A stretch of 22,621 nt of DNA, taken from IMG/VR virus record IMGVR_UViG_3300046616_000326, positions 1 through 22,621 of that record; one strand, given 5' to 3'. The position numbers and the translations under genes were made by a program. Source of the DNA: a virus. Of this stretch, positions 5,947 through 13,548 are shown piece after piece. The notes beneath the pieces were generated by a model. That model ran no database searches, was not told the DNA's origin, and worked only from the letters and a program-made list of their open reading frames with translations. Each line of letters begins with the position of its first letter. The stretch's first letter is position 1.

Positions 5947-6648
5947 ATGTCGTCGAAGAACACCCTTGGTGGGCGCGTGTACCAGCGTCGCACTGAGTTA
6001 AACATGTCGCAGAAGGAACTAAGCAGGCGCGCGGGGCTGACTCAACCAACCATTTCCGCATTAGAAAAAGGTAAGTCAACGCGCTCCGGAAGCATTGCCC
6101 AGTTAGCTGCAGCACTCAACGTTGTGCCCCTATGGCTAGAGACTGGCTTAGGCGAAAAGGAACTCCGCACAAGCGACTACCGTCGGGTGCTCGACGATGG
6201 ATCGGACACTGAAGTGATGGAGTTTGAAATTGCCATCCTGCCTTCTGCAGGCAGTTGCGGCGGCGCATCGGGTCAGGCCAACCTCGACGACCTGAGGGCG
6301 AAGATTGGCCCTCTTATTAAAGATCAACGATTCTTCGACCGCCTCGGCGCAAAGCCAGAGGACGTGTTTGCCATCATTGGGGATGGCGATGGCATGTCGG
6401 GGTTCATCAAGCATGGCGATACGGTCGTATTCAGTAAAGCAGGTTGCGACAAGCTAATCACAGGGCAAATCTACGCTTTCGACACTGTCGACGGCCCTCG
6501 CATCAAGCGAGTGCATCGGCGCGCCGATGGTCACGTCATCCTTACGAACGACAATCCAGACAAGAACCGCTATCCGGATGAAGCGTACACCGCCGACGAA
6601 GCGGATGCACTCACCTGTCTAGGGGCTTACCTTTACCGCGAGGGCTGA
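5947..6648 (+). CDS. CI-like prophage repressor, S24 fold lacking catalytic Ser
   Basis: 233 residues from ATG 5947 (GGGG at 5937-5940 as ribosome binding site; an in-frame GTG at 5935 is less likely). Residues 9-60 are an XRE/Cro-CI HTH domain (MSQKELSRRAGLTQPTISAL, residues 20-39). Residues about 95-233 are a LexA/CI-type S24 domain: FAIIGDGDGM...KHGD, then RIKRV with the usual lysine (Lys187) and NDNPD...YP. The nucleophile Ser of the GDSM motif is Gly149 here, anchored by the spacing to the following HGD, so self-cleavage is not expected although an Ala101-Gly102 pair exists. The S24 fold still dimerises such repressors. Base use is less GC-rich than neighbours. A terminator follows at 6688. 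It is the likely ligand of the ATAGA-N4-TCTAT operators. Confidence 0.85.
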   Translation: MSSKNTLGGRVYQRRTELNMSQKELSRRAGLTQPTISALEKGKSTRSGSIAQLAAALNVVPLWLETGLGEKELRTSDYRRVLDDGSDTEVMEFEIAILPSAGSCGGASGQANLDDLRAKIGPLIKDQRFFDRLGAKPEDVFAIIGDGDGMSGFIKHGDTVVFSKAGCDKLITGQIYAFDTVDGPRIKRVHRRADGHVILTNDNPDKNRYPDEAYTADEADALTCLGAYLYREG

Positions 6649-6687
6649 CCCGTAACAAATTGTTTCCGTAAGTATTTCATAAGATGA

Positions 6688-6711
6688 ACCCGCTTCGGCG
6701 GGTCTTTTTTT
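6688..6711 (+). terminator. rho-independent terminator of the repressor gene
   Basis: ACCCGC-TTCG-GCGGGT (6688-6703) with the stable TTCG tetraloop, followed by a C and seven T. It lies about 40 bases after the repressor stop codon. Confidence 0.9.
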
Positions 6712-6981
6712 GCGCGCGCCAACGTTTTGTTCACCTATTCAACGTAATGTTTGCGTACGTCGCGGTAATTCCTTCCCTCATACCTTACGCCCTCTTAAGG
6801 GACAGACCGCTACAGCCCTTCCGGCCGAAACGTTCACTTTCAATACTGCTTTCCGCAAGCGGTCATTCTTGCTGTTTTCGCGACAGTAATTCACGGTAAG
6901 TTTGGGGATGCGCATTTCTATATGTTGCAGTCCGGCAACAGGGACACCGGACGTCCCGATTCCATATTTGCGCACTGAAAT
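6712..6981. other. non-coding stretch between terminator and early promoter
   Basis: I see no convincing gene here. The stretch holds short imperfect palindromes and one isolated operator half-site TTTCTATATG (about 6916). It could hold a small RNA or further regulator sites, but nothing supports this directly. Confidence 0.4.
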
Positions 6982-7044
6982 ATAGATATCTCTATTGCAT
7001 AGAGTCAAAGATACCTCTATGATGCGGACTATCGATGCTTCTAT
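6982..7044. promoter_or_regulatory. triple operator over the rightward early promoter
   Basis: Three repressor-type sites in a row: 6982-6995 (perfect ATAGATATCTCTAT), 7007-7020 (AAAGATACCTCTAT) and 7031-7044 (ATCGATGCTTCTAT), each of the last two with one mismatch. Start-to-start distances are 25 and 24 bases, about the spacing of the lambda OR sites, which suits cooperative dimers on one DNA face. They abut the -35, fill the spacer and cover the start point of the promoter at 6995-7023. Confidence 0.8.
6995..7023 (+). promoter_or_regulatory. rightward early promoter
   Basis: TTGCAT (6995-7000), spacer of 17, TATGAT (7018-7023). The expected start is near 7030, 45 bases before the first gene (ATG 7075, AGGAG at 7064-7068). 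It would drive the 46-aa leader gene and the recombination genes. Confidence 0.75.
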
Positions 7045-7074
7045 ATCGGGCGTCGCAACAGACAGGAGCCGGAC

Positions 7075-7215
7075 ATGAAATCGTTTTTCGTAGTGGTCAA
7101 AACTTCCGAGGCGATAACGCTGTTCTATTCCGCCATCGGCGCGCACTCGTTCGACGTTTGGGACCAAGCCATCGAGCGCTTCGGTATCTGCAAGGTTTCG
7201 GTTCGCCCGGCTTAA
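7075..7215 (+). CDS. 46-aa protein, first gene of the rightward early operon
   Basis: ATG 7075 to TAA 7213-7215, with a strong AGGAG ribosome binding site 6 bases before the start. The 46 residues form strand-helix-strand (MKSFFVVVKTSEAI... FGICKVSVRPA), without Cys pairs or a membrane segment. I do not recognise the family. Its place directly behind the triple-operator promoter and its good ribosome binding site make it a likely abundant early product, for example a host-takeover or regulatory protein; this is inference. Confidence 0.62.
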   Translation: MKSFFVVVKTSEAITLFYSAIGAHSFDVWDQAIERFGICKVSVRPA

Positions 7216-7264
7216 CGCCCTTTCTCATGCAGCACAAATCCACCACTTTTAGGCCACGCATAAT

Positions 7265-8647
7265 ATGAACGCACCTACCCCTGCCGCTCTGCTTGAGCAG
7301 GCCGCCGCCGAGCCGGTCAAGGCATCCGCGGTCGATATCGACGCCATCCTCGACGGCTCTATCGTGCTGTCGAGCGCGCAGCGCGAAACCCTCAAGATCG
7401 ACGAAATCCTCGACGCCACGCCCAAGGGCGACAAAGGCACCGCCATCACGGCTATCGCGCCGTTCGCGCCGGGCCTCACGGGCGAAATGCTCGCGCTGCT
7501 CAAAGCGACCTACAGCGGCGCAGTGTTTGACGTGAAAGACCCGGCCGGGATGAAAGAGGCCAAGGCCACCGTAAGCCGCCTCACGAAGCTGAAAACCAGC
7601 ATGGAAGCGGCCTATACCGAATGGAACGCGCCGATTCAGGACATGCTCAAGCTCGCGCGCACGCAGCGCGACTTTGCCATCGACTCGGTTGTGGCCCTGC
7701 GCGACCCGATCAAGGCACAGATTGACGTGGAGCAGGCGGAAATCGACCGCATCAAGCACGAGAAGGCCGCCGCCGAAAGCCGCCGTATCGAGGCGCACGT
7801 CGGCGCGCTCACCCAGTTGCAAAAGCTGCCCGAGCAGTACGTGAGCGCCGCATCGGCCGATATCGAGGCGCAGATTCGCGACCTCGATTCGTTCGAATAC
7901 CTCACGCGTCGCGACTGGGAGGAGTACATGCCGGCTGCGCAAGACGCGGTGCGCGCAAGCCTCGACACCCTCAAGACGCACCTGACGAACGCTCAAGCAC
8001 GCGAAGAACTCGCCAAGCTGCAATCCAAGGCTGCCGAGGAGCAGGCCGCGCGCGACCGCGCCGCCGCCGCGGAAGCTGCCGAGCGCGAGCGCGTCGAAAA
8101 GCTGCGCGAGCGAATCAACAATATCCGCCTCGCGCCGACGACCGCTATCGGCCTGCCCGCAGCGCAGATTCAGCGCACGCTCGACCGCCTCAACGCGGTC
8201 AACCTCGACGAATTCGCCGAATTCACGACCGAAGCAACCGAGGCAGCAACCGGCGCACGCTCGAACCTCGAAACGATGCTCGAAGCGGCGAAGGATGCGG
8301 AGGAGTTGAAGGAGTTCCGCGAGGCGAAAGCGCGCAAAGAGCAAGCGGATCGCGAGGCGGCCGAACGTGCGGAGCGCGAGAAGCAGGAAGCCGCAGAAGC
8401 CGCCGAGCGCGCGGCGAAGGCTGAAGCCGAGCGCAAGGAACGCGAAGCCCGCGAGGAAGCCGTGCGCATCCAGCGCGAGCGGAAGGAAGCCGCACGCGCA
8501 GCCCGCGAGCGCGCCGAGCAGCACGCTGAAACGCTGCTCGCACTGCTGATTGAATCGCGTACCTATGTCGCAGACCATCCGGCCGCTTATGAGGGCAACT
8601 TGGTCGCACGTATCGACGCCGCTATCGACGCCGCAAAGGGAGCCTAA
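7265..8647 (+). CDS. long coiled-coil protein next to recombination genes
   Basis: 460 residues from ATG 7265. The middle has a long helical stretch (IEHxKAAAESRR-like, about residues 155-180, and about 245-280), and residues about 340-435 are an almost continuous Glu/Arg/Ala coiled coil. No catalytic motif, signal peptide or membrane segment. Similar TolA-like or DUF1351-like coiled-coil proteins precede ERF/exonuclease genes in other phages, where a DNA-end or nuclease-inhibitor role (Gam-like) is sometimes suspected; I cannot confirm a family. It shares its opening codons (MNAP-P) with the next gene, only three bases downstream. Confidence 0.72.
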   Translation: MNAPTPAALLEQAAAEPVKASAVDIDAILDGSIVLSSAQRETLKIDEILDATPKGDKGTAITAIAPFAPGLTGEMLALLKATYSGAVFDVKDPAGMKEAKATVSRLTKLKTSMEAAYTEWNAPIQDMLKLARTQRDFAIDSVVALRDPIKAQIDVEQAEIDRIKHEKAAAESRRIEAHVGALTQLQKLPEQYVSAASADIEAQIRDLDSFEYLTRRDWEEYMPAAQDAVRASLDTLKTHLTNAQAREELAKLQSKAAEEQAARDRAAAAEAAERERVEKLRERINNIRLAPTTAIGLPAAQIQRTLDRLNAVNLDEFAEFTTEATEAATGARSNLETMLEAAKDAEELKEFREAKARKEQADREAAERAEREKQEAAEAAERAAKAEAERKEREAREEAVRIQRERKEAARAARERAEQHAETLLALLIESRTYVADHPAAYEGNLVARIDAAIDAAKGA

Positions 8648-8650
8648 GCC

Positions 8651-9334
8651 ATGAACGCACCTATCCCGGCCGAAGTGCTCGAACTGAAACCCGTTGTCGA
8701 CGCGAACCTGATCGATGGCGGCAACCCGGCGAATCTCGGCGAAATGTTTGGCGCACTCGCACTCGCGCAAGGCGGGTTCGAGCCGATCCTGAAAAACCGC
8801 GAGGTCACGGTTCAACCGAAAGACCAATCGAAGCGCGCATACAAGTTCAAGTATGCCGACCTCGAAGAAATCCGCAGCAAGACGACGCCGCACCTGTCGA
8901 AAAACGGCTTTGCCCTGCTCTCGCTCGTGACGGCCATCGATGGCGACACGCACATTCGCACGATCCTCGCGCACAAGACGGGCGCGCGTATCGAGTCCGA
9001 CATGATCGTGAATCGCGTCGGCGGCGAAATCAAAGACTTCGGCGCGACCATCACGTATCTGCGTCGCTATGTCGTGAGCGCCATGCTAGGAGTGGCCGCC
9101 GATGACGACCTCGACGAGGACGGACAGGAGCCGGGCGCAGGCGGCGGCAATACGACCGTCGGCGTGCCCGTCCACGCGGGGCTGAAAAACGCCAAGACGC
9201 TCGGCGAACTGAGCAAGGTCATGGCGGGCCTGCCGAAAGAGGAAAAGGCGAAGTACGCCACCTACTACAACCAGCGTCAGGATGAACTCGAAGCACAAGC
9301 CAAGGCGGCCGGCGCACCGGCTGACGACCTGTGA
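8651..9334 (+). CDS. erf: ERF-family single-strand annealing protein
   Basis: 227 residues. The ERF core is clear: YKFKYADLEEI (residues 64-74), a helix with HLSKNGFALL, then GATITYLRRYVVSAMLGVAA followed by an acidic DDDLDED patch (residues 131-157), as in P22 Erf and relatives. These proteins form rings on single-stranded DNA and anneal complementary strands in phage recombination. The stop overlaps the GTG start of the exonuclease gene (GTGA), so the two are probably translated together as an exonuclease/annealase pair. Confidence 0.92.
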   Translation: MNAPIPAEVLELKPVVDANLIDGGNPANLGEMFGALALAQGGFEPILKNREVTVQPKDQSKRAYKFKYADLEEIRSKTTPHLSKNGFALLSLVTAIDGDTHIRTILAHKTGARIESDMIVNRVGGEIKDFGATITYLRRYVVSAMLGVAADDDLDEDGQEPGAGGGNTTVGVPVHAGLKNAKTLGELSKVMAGLPKEEKAKYATYYNQRQDELEAQAKAAGAPADDL

Positions 9335-10041
9335 TCGTCGTCGACTGCCAGCAAGGCACGCCTGAATGGCTTGCCGCGCGTGCCGGCGTGCTGACCGCGA
9401 GCAACTTTCGCACGGCACGCTCGCGCAAGGCAGACGGACGCACGCCGAGCGATACCGCACGGCACCTCGCGTTCAAGCTCGCCATCGAGCGCATCAGCGG
9501 CGTACCGCTCGACGATGACGCGCCCGAAACGTGGCAGATGAAACGCGGGCAACGCCTCGAAGGCGACGCGCGGATTCTGCACGAGGCGGATATCGGCCTG
9601 CGCGTGCGTCCGGTCGGGATCATCCTGACCGACGACAACAAGTTTGGCGCGAGCGCCGACGGCTGGATCGAGTGCCCGCAAAAGGGACCGGGCGGCGCGG
9701 AATACAAGTGCCTGATTGGGCCGAAGGAACTGGAGGCGGTCTACATCGACGACGACCCATCGAAGTACGTCGATCAGATTCAGGGAAACCTGTGGTTGTC
9801 CAATCGCAAGTGGTGGGACTTTTGTGTGTACTGCCCGGCGCTTGAATCCATCGGCCTGCACTTCTACCGGCAGCGCTTGGAACGCGACGACGACTACATC
9901 GAGGAACTCGTCGCGGACCTGTGGCGCTTTGACAGCATGATCGAGTCGTTTCGCGAAAAGCTGCTGATCCGCCAAGCGCGCCGCGAGGGCCGCGAGTATG
10001 TCCCGCCGAGCATGGCCGAATTTGCAGACAGCCCTTTTTGA
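9331..10041 (+). CDS. YqaJ-type (lambda exonuclease-like) recombination nuclease
   Basis: 236 residues from GTG 9331. The N-terminus [20 protein letters not shown] is typical of YqaJ. The PD-(D/E)xK active site is complete: Glu77 in the [10 protein letters not shown] helix, Asp110 in GASADGWI, and Glu124-x-Lys126 in GAEYKC. A later [11 protein letters not shown] helix with its Gln fits the family. It should degrade one strand of DNA ends and load the neighbouring ERF protein on the overhang. Length is normal. A 76-base gap separates it from the RdgC gene. Confidence 0.92.
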   Translation: MIVVDCQQGTPEWLAARAGVLTASNFRTARSRKADGRTPSDTARHLAFKLAIERISGVPLDDDAPETWQMKRGQRLEGDARILHEADIGLRVRPVGIILTDDNKFGASADGWIECPQKGPGGAEYKCLIGPKELEAVYIDDDPSKYVDQIQGNLWLSNRKWWDFCVYCPALESIGLHFYRQRLERDDDYIEELVADLWRFDSMIESFREKLLIRQARREGREYVPPSMAEFADSPF

Positions 10042-10117
10042 ATCACCTGATAAACGGCCGGCGCGCCTCGTGCTCGCCTGCCCTCCCGTTCAAACGACAA
10101 CAGATAAAAATCTCACC

Positions 10118-11227
10118 ATGTTTTTCAAGAACCTCACGCTCTACAAGGTCACGCAGTTTCCGATAACCGCCGACGTGCTCGCCGAGCGCCTTGCCAAACT
10201 CGCGTTCGCGCCCTGTACGGACCTTCAACCCAAGTCGGTCGGTTTCATCGAGCCGCATAAGGAAAGCTCGCACGTCTATGCGGTCAATGGCGAAAACCTG
10301 ATTGCGCTGCGCACGCAAAAGCGCAACCTGCCCGGATCGGTCGTCAAAGAGGAGGTCGCGCGCCAAGCCGCCGCCTATGAGAAGGAATACGGCCACAAGC
10401 CCGGCCGCAAGATGCTCAAGGAACTCAAAGAGCGCGCCATCGACGAACTGTTGCCGCAGGCATTCAAGACAAGCCGCACGACGCGCGCATGGCTGTCGCT
10501 CAAAGCCGGCCTGTTCGTGATCGACACGGCCTCGAAGGCGATTGCTGACGACATGATCGGCGCGCTGCTGCAGGCCGTGGGCGAACCGATCAAGATGCAC
10601 CCGCTTGGCACCAACACCGCGCCGAGCACGGCCATGTCCAATTGGCTGCTCGATACGCCGCCCGAGCCTTTCACCATCGACAGCGATGCGCTGTTCGTGA
10701 CGACCAATGGCGGCAACATCAAGTATTCGAACGTCACCATCGAGGGCGAGAACGCGACGCGCGCGCTCGAAGCCGGCCAGCGCCCCGCCGCCCTCGCGCT
10801 GACGTGGGATGACAAGGTTTCATTCGTGCTTGGCGGCAACGGGTCAATCAAGCGCGTGAAGCCGCTCGATATTCTCAAAAGCGAAGCAGAGGCGACGCCC
10901 GATGCGGACATGTTCGCGAATGACTTCGTGATTATGGCGGGCACGCTCACGCAGATGGTCGGCCAATTGGTCGAGTCGCTCGGCGGCGTGCGCGAACAGG
11001 AGGAGGACTTGGCCGACATGGCGGAGGCCGACGACGACCTGCTCGACAAGGCGCAGAAAATTGTGATCGAGAACGGCCGCGCCTCTATCTCGCTCGTGCA
11101 GCGCCATTTGCGCATCGGCTACAACCGCGCCGCCCGCCTGCTCGAAGCGCTGCAGGGTCGCGGCGTCGTGAGCGCAGAGGATTCGTCGACCGGCATGCGC
11201 CGCGTGCTTGCAACGGAGGAAGCGTGA
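10118..11227 (+). CDS. rdgC: RdgC recombination protein with C-terminal FtsK-gamma domain
   Basis: 369 residues from ATG 10118 (the open frame begins at 9998, but homology to RdgC starts exactly at [11 protein letters not shown]). Residues 1-300 follow bacterial RdgC throughout: [41 protein letters not shown] and [20 protein letters not shown]. RdgC is a DNA-binding ring protein that modulates RecA. Bacterial RdgC is about 300 residues and stops here, but this protein continues: residues 305-369 contain [20 protein letters not shown] and [12 protein letters not shown], a winged helix like the FtsK/SpoIIIE gamma domain that reads KOPS sequences. The fusion has no FtsK motor part. No clear ribosome binding site is seen before the start. 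Confidence 0.88.
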   Translation: MFFKNLTLYKVTQFPITADVLAERLAKLAFAPCTDLQPKSVGFIEPHKESSHVYAVNGENLIALRTQKRNLPGSVVKEEVARQAAAYEKEYGHKPGRKMLKELKERAIDELLPQAFKTSRTTRAWLSLKAGLFVIDTASKAIADDMIGALLQAVGEPIKMHPLGTNTAPSTAMSNWLLDTPPEPFTIDSDALFVTTNGGNIKYSNVTIEGENATRALEAGQRPAALALTWDDKVSFVLGGNGSIKRVKPLDILKSEAEATPDADMFANDFVIMAGTLTQMVGQLVESLGGVREQEEDLADMAEADDDLLDKAQKIVIENGRASISLVQRHLRIGYNRAARLLEALQGRGVVSAEDSSTGMRRVLATEEA

Positions 11228-11625
11228 TGACCGGGCGCATCGATACAGGCGAGTATTTCAGCGTCGAGCAGGCGAGCGCGCACGCCGCCGAGTTTTGCCG
11301 CAAGCGTCCGGCATGGATTCGTGTGTGCGACATGCCGGACACTGAGGAAGTGAACCGCGCGCTCTATGTTCAGTGGGACGAGTTGAGTGCGACGCAGCAG
11401 GCGCATTGGGGCAGCGAGTATGCCTATGACGAGTTCGCGCGCAAGCGCTGCAAGGTCAAGCAGGGGGTGATGACCGGCAAGGGCGAGTTTTACGCCAGCG
11501 TGCTCGACGTTCCCCTGTCCCACAACATGATGTGCATGTACCGCGTCGGCGTTGCGCGGGCGCGCGAATGGACCGCGCAGCGCGCGAAAGAAGAAGCGGA
11601 GAGGCGAGCGAAATGGAACAAGTGA
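11227..11625 (+). CDS. hypothetical phage protein
   Basis: 132 residues from ATG 11227, sharing a base with the TGA of the RdgC-type gene (a GTG at 11224 is an alternative). Mixed, charged, soluble protein with a helical Glu/Arg-rich C-terminus and several Met. Family not recognised. It probably belongs to the same transcript as the recombination genes. Confidence 0.6.
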   Translation: MTGRIDTGEYFSVEQASAHAAEFCRKRPAWIRVCDMPDTEEVNRALYVQWDELSATQQAHWGSEYAYDEFARKRCKVKQGVMTGKGEFYASVLDVPLSHNMMCMYRVGVARAREWTAQRAKEEAERRAKWNK

Positions 11626-12047
11626 CCCTGCCCGGCGTCGAGGAGCGTAGCGCGTGGCAATGCCCCGACCCGGCACACGCCGGGCCGCTGCGCCTGATTG
11701 GCGGGTATCTGCACTGCATGATTTGTGGCGACGAATGCGAGATTCGCCCGTCCGTGATCGCGGCGAAGCGCCACGCGGCGCGCGCCGACGTGATCGAGCC
11801 GCCTACCCCGCCCGTGCGCGGACGCCCGCCCGAGCGCAACGCCTGCCACAACCGCCCCGAGCGCGCGCCGCCCTACTTCGCGCAGGACGGCTATATGCCG
11901 CCCTTACCCGTTGGTGACGGGCGATTCCTGCGCAATCCGGTATTTGTCGAGGTTCGGCACGTCATGAGCGAGGATTGCAAATACAGCGAACACACGGCGG
12001 ACTCGAAGTGCGCAGGCTGCCGCTGGAACAAACAGGAGGCGAGGTGA
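11613..12047 (+). CDS. hypothetical protein with two Cys-rich sites
   Basis: 144 residues from ATG 11613, overlapping the preceding gene by 13 bases, with GGAGAGGCGAG upstream as ribosome binding site. The N-terminal region has C-x6-H ... CMICGDEC (about residues 15-42) and the C-terminus has CKYSEH...CAGC (about residues 122-137), two possible zinc sites joined by a Pro/Arg-rich linker. Family not recognised. Confidence 0.6.
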   Translation: MEQVTLPGVEERSAWQCPDPAHAGPLRLIGGYLHCMICGDECEIRPSVIAAKRHAARADVIEPPTPPVRGRPPERNACHNRPERAPPYFAQDGYMPPLPVGDGRFLRNPVFVEVRHVMSEDCKYSEHTADSKCAGCRWNKQEAR

Positions 12048-12268
12048 GGAGAATTGTGAAAGAACTGCCGACTTGGCTGCTTGTCGCTGTGCTCGCGTTC
12101 GTGTTTCTGGCAATGCAGGCGAACATGCGCGCCGCCGAGGGCCGTCCGCGGCCGGGCGAACCGGGTTTAGCCTGTGGCGACCGTGCCAAGCCCGACGACA
12201 ACCGGCCGAGCCTGACCAATACAAGCCTCACCGTTTGCGTGCCGGCCCGACCGAAACGCAACGCATAA
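12044..12268 (+). CDS. small exported or membrane-anchored protein
   Basis: 74 residues from GTG 12044 (AGGAGG at 12034-12039); a second in-frame GTG at 12056 also has AGGAG before it. Basic N-terminus RRIVKELP followed by a strong hydrophobic helix (WLLVAVLAFVFLAM), then MRAAEG, which could be a signal-peptidase site. The remaining about 45 residues are Pro/Arg-rich with two Cys (LACGD and TVCVP) that could form a disulphide in the periplasm. Function unknown; it is the last gene before the candidate centromere region. Confidence 0.6.
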   Translation: MRRIVKELPTWLLVAVLAFVFLAMQANMRAAEGRPRPGEPGLACGDRAKPDDNRPSLTNTSLTVCVPARPKRNA

Positions 12269-12281
12269 CACCGCACCAAAC

Positions 12282-12319
12282 CGCACCTGTACTAACCTAA
12301 AGTGTTCTGTACAGGTGCG
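12282..12319. repeat. 11-bp inverted repeat
   Basis: CGCACCTGTAC (12282-12292) and its exact complement GTACAGGTGCG (12309-12319) with a 16-base loop. No T-run follows directly, so it is more likely a protein-binding site than a terminator for the gene ending at 12268. Its inner part overlaps one arm of the long inverted repeat. Confidence 0.65.
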
Positions 12320-12665
12320 CGCCCCTCATTCCGGCCGCCCGCGCGGCGCGCGCCACTTCAAAACAGACGAATTCTCGTCCGCCCGAACCGGTTTTCTTCA
12401 ATCTTGTTTCGGTTTTGTCCGTTTGTTTCGTTTCGACTTGAATCTGACTGTTTAAGGGCCTTTCGTTCGCTCCGACCCAGTTTCGACAAAGCCAAGTCCG
12501 GTCAGACCCAATTTAAACCAACAAAAACACATGTCTTAACACCAATTCTTGTCAGTTTTTAACAGAAAGGGTCAATACGCGTTCGGTTTTTACACAATCA
12601 TTCGGTTTCGACTCAACCTAAATACACCGCACCAAAATAGGTGTGTACAGAACAGTTTAGGTTAG
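12292..12665. repeat. 22-base inverted repeat pair, arms 330 bases apart
   Basis: The arm 12292-12313 (begins CTAACCTAAA) and the arm 12644-12665 (ends TTTAGGTTAG) are reverse complements in 21 of 22 positions. The AT-richer interior has no gene. Bound by a partition protein, the arms could form a loop; alternatively they mark the ends of an old insertion. Confidence 0.7.
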
Positions 12666-12870
12666 GTGTGTTTCGGTTCAGTTCGGTTCGGTGCAACCAA
12701 GCCAAACCTCGCCACGTCCGGTCCGGTGCCCACCGTTGGCCATCCAACACACTTAGCCCGGTTCGGCGGGTACAGGTCACGTCTGACATTGTGTGAAATG
12801 GTGCGTTGGGTTATAAGGAAATCTATACCGATGACACCGATACACCCCGCACCGATAAGGACCGGACCTG

Positions 12871-13548
12871 ATGCCTACCTACGTGTTTGCCCATACCAAG
12901 GGCGGCGTGACCAAGACGACGACCTGCTTGAATATGGCCGTGATGCGCCAGATGGCGGGCCGGCGTGTGTTGCTCGTCGACTCCGACTCCGGGCAGAGCA
13001 CCACGTCTGTCTGTAACGCGCGCAAGCTCGCGGGCCTGCCCGACGTGCCGCACGTCTCGCTCGTGTCCTATCCGCTGGAGGGCGGCGGATGGTATCGCAT
13101 CGACCCGGATATCCAACGCCTGCAGAACTCCGGCAAGTACGACGACATTCTGATTGACGCGGGCGGGGAGGGGCACGGCTCGCCGGAGATTCGCGGCGCG
13201 CTGCTCGTCGCCGACGTGGTCGTGACGCCGTGCCGGCCGCCCAAGCTCGATTCCGAGCGCCTCACGAACATGAACAGCATTATCGGCGAGGTTCGCTCGC
13301 TCAATCCGAAACTGCGTGCGCTGCTCTTTCCGTCGGCCGCAAGCACCAACGCGAAGAAAAGCGACGTGACCGATTTCTACGCGAACGTAGCGAAGTTTCG
13401 CGAATACACGGTCATGGATGCCGTCGTGCGCGACCGCGACGCCTACAAAAAGCTGCTCGAAACGGCGGAGGTCATCGTCGAGCAGAAGCGCCCGCCCAAG
13501 GAAGCGCTCAACGAAATGGCGGAACTGTACAAGGAGATTTTTGCATGA
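12871..13548 (+). CDS. parA: ParA-type partition ATPase (small, type Ib-like)
   Basis: 225 residues from ATG 12871, AAGGAC upstream. Deviant Walker A motif KGGVTKTT (residues 10-17) with the signature lysine 10 and Lys15, the Walker A' strand LLVDSD (34-39), and the Walker B-type ILIDAGG (93-99). The A' region reads SDSGQST instead of the usual D-P-Q. No N-terminal HTH is present, as in short type Ib ParA proteins, where the small partner protein does the autoregulation. It should pattern on the nucleoid and move plasmid copies together with its partner. The stop overlaps the next gene as ATGA. Confidence 0.9.
   Translation: MPTYVFAHTKGGVTKTTTCLNMAVMRQMAGRRVLLVDSDSGQSTTSVCNARKLAGLPDVPHVSLVSYPLEGGGWYRIDPDIQRLQNSGKYDDILIDAGGEGHGSPEIRGALLVADVVVTPCRPPKLDSERLTNMNSIIGEVRSLNPKLRALLFPSAASTNAKKSDVTDFYANVAKFREYTVMDAVVRDRDAYKKLLETAEVIVEQKRPPKEALNEMAELYKEIFA

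Larger units (their letters stand above)
12269..12870. other. 600-bp gene-free, repeat-rich region before parA (candidate centromere)
   Basis: Clearly lower in GC than its neighbours and without a convincing gene. It holds two copies of ACACCGCACCAAA (12268-12280, 12624-12636), a pair of 22-base inverted repeats (12292-12313 and 12644-12665), an 11-bp hairpin-type repeat, and many scattered TTCGGTT words (around 12413, 12583, 12601 and three times in 12671-12690). Just before parA stand three ACCGAT words (12827, 12836, 12851) and a weak operator-like ATAAGGAAATCTAT (12813-12826). Position, repeats and the adjoining parA/RHH genes suggest the parS site and the parA autoregulatory operator. 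Confidence 0.55.

Noticed and set aside
6684-6899. 71-codon rightward frame after the repressor gene.
   Set aside because: Its start lies in the terminator hairpin and no ribosome binding site precedes it.
7097-8974. Leftward open frame of 625 codons.
   Set aside because: Antisense to the coiled-coil and ERF genes; Arg/Leu/Gly-rich without family features, a shadow of the GC-rich repeats.
12302-12562. 86-codon open frame in the region before parA.
   Set aside because: No ribosome binding site, Arg/Phe/Ser-biased low-complexity product, starts inside the inverted repeat; treated as non-coding.
12813-12826. Tenth repressor operator (ATAAGGAAATCTAT) before parA.
   Set aside because: Two mismatches in the half-sites and no clear promoter; mentioned as weak only.
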